From CAZEJK01 sp964512045 (lineage in GTDB: Bacteria > Acidobacteriota > Thermoanaerobaculia > Thermoanaerobaculales > Sulfomarinibacteraceae): a stretch of 9,847 bases of DNA. The stretch is from NCBI GenBank assembly GCA_964512045.1, contig CAZEJK010000190.1, positions 1 to 9,847 on the forward strand. The letters are read 5' to 3'. Below, piece after piece: positions 6,806 through 9,847 of the stretch (the first letter of the stretch is position 1; each line of letters starts with the position of its first letter). Below the pieces are notes generated by a model. That model was not told the origin of the DNA, did not search any database, and saw only the letters and a list, made by a program, of their open reading frames with translations. A program made the translations under genes and the position numbers.

Positions 6806-8983
6806 ATGGAGGAGCTTGATATTGCCGGCGGCGGAGACTCTGGGTTGTACATCTTCATGCTCAGCATTCACGGTTTGATCCGGGCGAACGAACCGGAGCT
6901 GGGCCGGGATGCGGACACCGGCGGCCAGGTGCTGTACGTTCTCGAGCTCGCGCGAGCTCTCGGCCAGCGCGAGGAGGTCGCACATGTTGATCTTGTCACG
7001 CGCCGGGTGATCGATCAGCGGGTGGACCCGATCTACGCCGAGCGCTCGGAGCCGCTGAACGACAAGGCCCGGATTCTTCGCTTCCACTTCGGGCCGCGTC
7101 GCTATCTGCGCAAGGAGCGCCTGTGGCCCTATCTGGACGCGATGACGGATCGCATCCTGCAGTACTTTCGAGAGATCGGTCGCGTACCAGACGTCATCCA
7201 CGGCCACTACGCGGATGCGGGCTACGTCGGCGCGCAGCTGGCTCGGCTGCTGGGCGTCCCGTTCGTGTTCACGGGACACTCGCTCGGACGGGTCAAGCGC
7301 CAGCGGCTTCTCGATCAGGGGAAGAAGCCAGAGGCGATCGAGAAGCAGTACAACATCACGCGGCGCATCGAGGGCGAGGAGACCGCCCTGGAGTCGGCCG
7401 CATTCGTGGTGACCTCCACCCGACAGGAGGTGGAGGAGCAGTACGCCATGTACGACCACTATCTTCCGCGCCAGAAGTCGGTGATCCCTCCTGGCGTGGA
7501 CCTGAGCCGGTTCCATCCCCCGGGTCGGCGGATGCGGCGAACGAAGATCCGCAGTGAAGTGGAACGGTTCCTTCAAGAACCATCCCGACCGGCGATCCTG
7601 ACGATCTCGCGCGCCGACGAGCGCAAGAACATCTCCACACTCGTGGAGGCGTACGGTCAGTCGGAGAAGCTTCGCGAGCTGGCGAACCTCGTGATCGTCG
7701 CGGGGAACAGGGACGATATCGATCGTCTGGAGTCCGGCGCCCGCCGGGTGCTGAACCGCTTGCTGAAGCAGATTGACCGGCTCGATCTGTACGGGATGGC
7801 AGCGTACCCGAAGCACCACGACTCCGACGACATCCCGGATCTGTACCGGTGGGCTGCCGGCACGAAAGGGGTGTTCGTGAACCCGGCGCTCACGGAGCCG
7901 TTCGGCCTGACCCTCCTGGAGGCTGCGGCCTCCGGGCTCCCCGTTGTCGCCACCAACGATGGTGGACCCAACGACATTATTCGCAACTGCTCGAACGGAG
8001 TCCTCATCGATCCGCTCGACACCGACGGACTGACCAAGGCGCTGGAGGATGCGCTGAGCGACCGGGCGCTCTGGAACCGCTGGTCCCGTCAGGGGATCCG
8101 CGGAGTCGATCGCCACTACTCGTGGGATCGGCACGTCGATGCATTCTTGAAGCGGTTGGGCCAGGAGCGGACCAAGGCGCGCACCTACCGCACGACGGTC
8201 AGTAGGAGAAGCATCCTGCCCACGGCGGACCGCCTGCTGATCTGCGATGTGGACAACTGCCTTCTCGGTGACTCCGAGGCCCTCCAGCGCTTTCTCGAGG
8301 TGCTCAACACGCACCGGGAGCAAATCGGTTTCGGGATTGCGAGCGGCCGCCATGCCGGAAGCTTGCTGAAGGTGCTGAAGAAGTGGGGTGTCCCGGAGCC
8401 CGACCTGCTGATCACGGCAGTGGGCTCGGAGATCTACTACGGCAAGAAGCTGGTACCGGACCGCAGCTGGCGACGGCACATCGACTATCAGTGGGAGCCA
8501 GATCGGGTGCGGGAGGTCATGGCCGCGATCAGCGGTTACAAGCTGCAGCCGGATCGCGAGCAGCGCCGCTTCAAGATCTCGTATGTGGTGAGCACGAAGA
8601 AACCGACGCCGAAGGAGGACGTGGAGGCCGCGCTGCGCTCGGCGGGGCTGAAGGTCAACGTGGTGTTCTCGCACGAGGCGTACCTGGACATTCTTCCGAT
8701 CCGAGTGACCAAGGGGCTGGCGGTGCGGCATCTTGCATTCAAGTGGGCGCTGGACTTCGATCGGATCCTGATCGCCGGCGACTCGGGCAACGACCTGGAC
8801 ATGCTCTCTGGCGATGCTCTGGCCGTCGTGGTGGGCAACTACAGCGCGGAGCTGGAGGTGCTGCGCGGCTGGAACCGGGTGTACTTCGCGGACGGCGAGT
8901 ACGCGGATGGGATTCTCGAGGGTATCGAGCACTACGACTTCCTGGGCTCGGTTCAGATTCCGGAGGATGAGGATGCAGCTTGA
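6806..8983 (+). CDS. sps: Sucrose-phosphate synthase with fused C-terminal sucrose-phosphatase (HAD) domain
   Basis: This 725-residue two-domain enzyme of sucrose synthesis has a GT-B glycosyltransferase (family GT4) at about 13-455 that joins NDP-glucose and fructose-6-phosphate to sucrose-6-phosphate. It shows the sugar-phosphate loop RDADTGGQ (34-41), HGHYADAG (132-139), TGHSLGR (156-162), SRADERKN (268-275) and EPFGLTLLE (364-372), the donor-binding E-x7-E. Residues from about 476 form a HAD phosphatase of the sucrose-phosphatase type: motif I DVDNC with D481 and D483, motif II S513 in ASGR, motif III K636, and motif IV GDSGND (658-663). All acid and lysine residues needed for catalysis are present, so the protein may make free sucrose on its own. 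The fifth residue of motif I is Cys, where Thr or Val is usual. GGAG lies eight bases before the ATG. The gene follows the fructokinase by four bases and overlaps sucrose synthase by 11. Whether the phosphatase works cannot be read from sequence, since some fused domains are inactive. Confidence 0.95.
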   Translation: MEELDIAGGGDSGLYIFMLSIHGLIRANEPELGRDADTGGQVLYVLELARALGQREEVAHVDLVTRRVIDQRVDPIYAERSEPLNDKARILRFHFGPRRYLRKERLWPYLDAMTDRILQYFREIGRVPDVIHGHYADAGYVGAQLARLLGVPFVFTGHSLGRVKRQRLLDQGKKPEAIEKQYNITRRIEGEETALESAAFVVTSTRQEVEEQYAMYDHYLPRQKSVIPPGVDLSRFHPPGRRMRRTKIRSEVERFLQEPSRPAILTISRADERKNISTLVEAYGQSEKLRELANLVIVAGNRDDIDRLESGARRVLNRLLKQIDRLDLYGMAAYPKHHDSDDIPDLYRWAAGTKGVFVNPALTEPFGLTLLEAAASGLPVVATNDGGPNDIIRNCSNGVLIDPLDTDGLTKALEDALSDRALWNRWSRQGIRGVDRHYSWDRHVDAFLKRLGQERTKARTYRTTVSRRSILPTADRLLICDVDNCLLGDSEALQRFLEVLNTHREQIGFGIASGRHAGSLLKVLKKWGVPEPDLLITAVGSEIYYGKKLVPDRSWRRHIDYQWEPDRVREVMAAISGYKLQPDREQRRFKISYVVSTKKPTPKEDVEAALRSAGLKVNVVFSHEAYLDILPIRVTKGLAVRHLAFKWALDFDRILIAGDSGNDLDMLSGDALAVVVGNYSAELEVLRGWNRVYFADGEYADGILEGIEHYDFLGSVQIPEDEDAA

Positions 8984-9847
8984 GGCGCTGGAGAGGATTG
9001 TCGAGTCGGAGCAGGCGGCGGTTCGCCAGTATCTGCGGAAGCTGACGGTTCTGGATCGGCCCTTTGTGCTGCACAGCGACCTGAGCGTCGAGCTCGATTC
9101 GCTGGTGGAAGAAGGGCCCGGGGAGCCTCTGGTCAACACCGAGTTCGAACGGCTCGTGCGATCGGCGCAGGAGGCGGTGATCTCATCGCCGTGGGTGTAC
9201 CTGTCGGTTCGTACGGCGATCGGCCGCTGGTCCTACTGGCGGATCCAGCTGGAGGACCTGAAGGTCGGTGAGGTGGAGGTGGACGAGTTTCTCGCGTTCC
9301 GCGAGCAGGTGGTCCAACCTGAGCTCGCTGACCGGCTGTGGACGCTCGAGGTTGACCTCGGACCGTTCTCCAGGGGGTTCCCACGCTTGCGGAACACGTC
9401 CTCCATCGGACGAGGCGTCGAGTTCCTCAACCGTCACCTGGCCGGACAGCTGTTCAACCGTGAGCGGATGGGTGAACGGTTGCTGCTCGACTTCTTGCGC
9501 GTCCACAACGTCCGCGGACGTCAGCTGATGCTCAACGGCGCCATCGAGAACGCGGACGAGCTCCGCGAGGCGATGCGCAAGGCCAAACGTACTCTCGGCG
9601 ACCTCAGTCCGGACACGGCGTGGAGCGAGTTTGCGGTCCAGATGCGAGGGCTGGGGCTGGAGCCCGGGTGGGGTGGCACCGTCGGCCGGGTGCTGAGCAC
9701 GTTCGAGCTCCTGTCCGATATCTTCGAGGCGCCGACGCCGGAGAACCTGCATGAGTTCCTGTCCAGGGTGCCGATGATCTTCTCGATCGCCATCCTGTCT
9801 CCCCACGGATACTTCGGCCAGTCTGGCGTGCTCGGGTTGCCCGACAC
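8973..9847 (+). CDS. Sucrose synthase, N-terminal part (cut by window edge)
   Basis: Sucrose synthase catalyses the reversible reaction sucrose + NDP = NDP-glucose + fructose. Only 291 codons are visible, of a family that usually has about 800. This covers the N-terminal regulatory region and the first motif of the GT-B catalytic core. Diagnostic stretches are DLGPFSRGFPRLRNTSSIG (128-146) running into GVEFLNRHL (148-156), LLDFLRVH (171-178), PDTAWSEF (213-220), GLEPGWG (228-234) and RVPMIFSIAILSPHGYFGQ (265-283) leading to VLGLPD, where the DTGGQ loop would follow. These match plant-type sucrose synthases closely and exclude a second phosphate synthase. The ATG at 8973 has GGAGG six bases upstream. 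An in-frame ATG at 8967 is too close to that site. The start lies inside the end of the preceding gene (11-bp overlap), which suggests translational coupling. The frame is intact to the right edge. Confidence 0.95.
   Translation, partial: MQLEALERIVESEQAAVRQYLRKLTVLDRPFVLHSDLSVELDSLVEEGPGEPLVNTEFERLVRSAQEAVISSPWVYLSVRTAIGRWSYWRIQLEDLKVGEVEVDEFLAFREQVVQPELADRLWTLEVDLGPFSRGFPRLRNTSSIGRGVEFLNRHLAGQLFNRERMGERLLLDFLRVHNVRGRQLMLNGAIENADELREAMRKAKRTLGDLSPDTAWSEFAVQMRGLGLEPGWGGTVGRVLSTFELLSDIFEAPTPENLHEFLSRVPMIFSIAILSPHGYFGQSGVLGLPD

Noticed and set aside
6944..6959. Perfect 16-bp palindrome inside the sucrose-phosphate synthase gene
   Set aside because: It encodes the conserved LELARAL helix with the favoured codons CTC, GAG, GCG and CGA. 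Protein constraint and codon preference explain it better than a regulatory site.
6695..9139. 814-codon open frame on the minus strand opposite the sucrose-phosphate synthase
   Set aside because: It lies antisense to a gene with strong motif support, and its translation is rich in Arg, Pro and His without any recognisable domain. It is the usual shadow of GC-rich codon use.

Overview
The window is GC-rich (clearly above half G+C by eye; not counted) and densely coded on both strands. It looks like a bacterial chromosome segment, probably from a Gram-negative: the leftmost gene encodes an exported beta-propeller sensor kinase with a signal peptide and one inner-membrane helix. I see no rRNA, tRNA, CRISPR array, insertion sequence or phage gene. 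The phylum cannot be settled from the sequence. Propeller/Y_Y_Y sensor kinases, a DUF2505-like protein and paired sucrose-phosphate synthase and sucrose synthase each occur in several phyla.

Left part, minus strand. From about 3301 to the left edge runs one uninterrupted open frame, cut by the window. It encodes a one-piece two-component sensor: signal peptide, periplasmic propeller repeats, Y_Y_Y domain, membrane helix, coiled coil, GAF domain and histidine-kinase dimerisation box. The ATPase domain lies outside. After a 253-bp gap with no recognisable gene comes a PLP-dependent cysteine synthase/cystathionine beta-synthase family enzyme (3555-4529, minus).

Middle part. A 176-bp divergent control region separates the PLP enzyme from an unrecognised 113-residue acidic protein on the plus strand (4706-5047). 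That gene converges on a DUF2505-like protein (5127-5621, minus). A second divergent region, 5622-5880, lies between the DUF2505 gene and the sucrose genes. It holds an extended -10 promoter for the minus gene and an 18-bp inverted repeat.

Right part, plus strand: a tight sucrose operon. A PfkB-family fructokinase (5881-6801) is followed after 4 bp by a sucrose-phosphate synthase carrying a C-terminal phosphatase domain (6806-8983). That gene overlaps by 11 bp the start of sucrose synthase (8973 to the right edge, cut). The three enzymes form a closed set. Sucrose synthase interconverts sucrose + NDP with NDP-glucose + fructose. Fructokinase converts the fructose to fructose-6-phosphate. The synthase-phosphatase joins NDP-glucose with fructose-6-phosphate and can release sucrose. 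Sucrose is therefore probably made and reused here as a compatible solute or carbon store. I found no convincing evidence of a wholly new system. The least explained items are the 113-residue protein and the control region of the sucrose operon.
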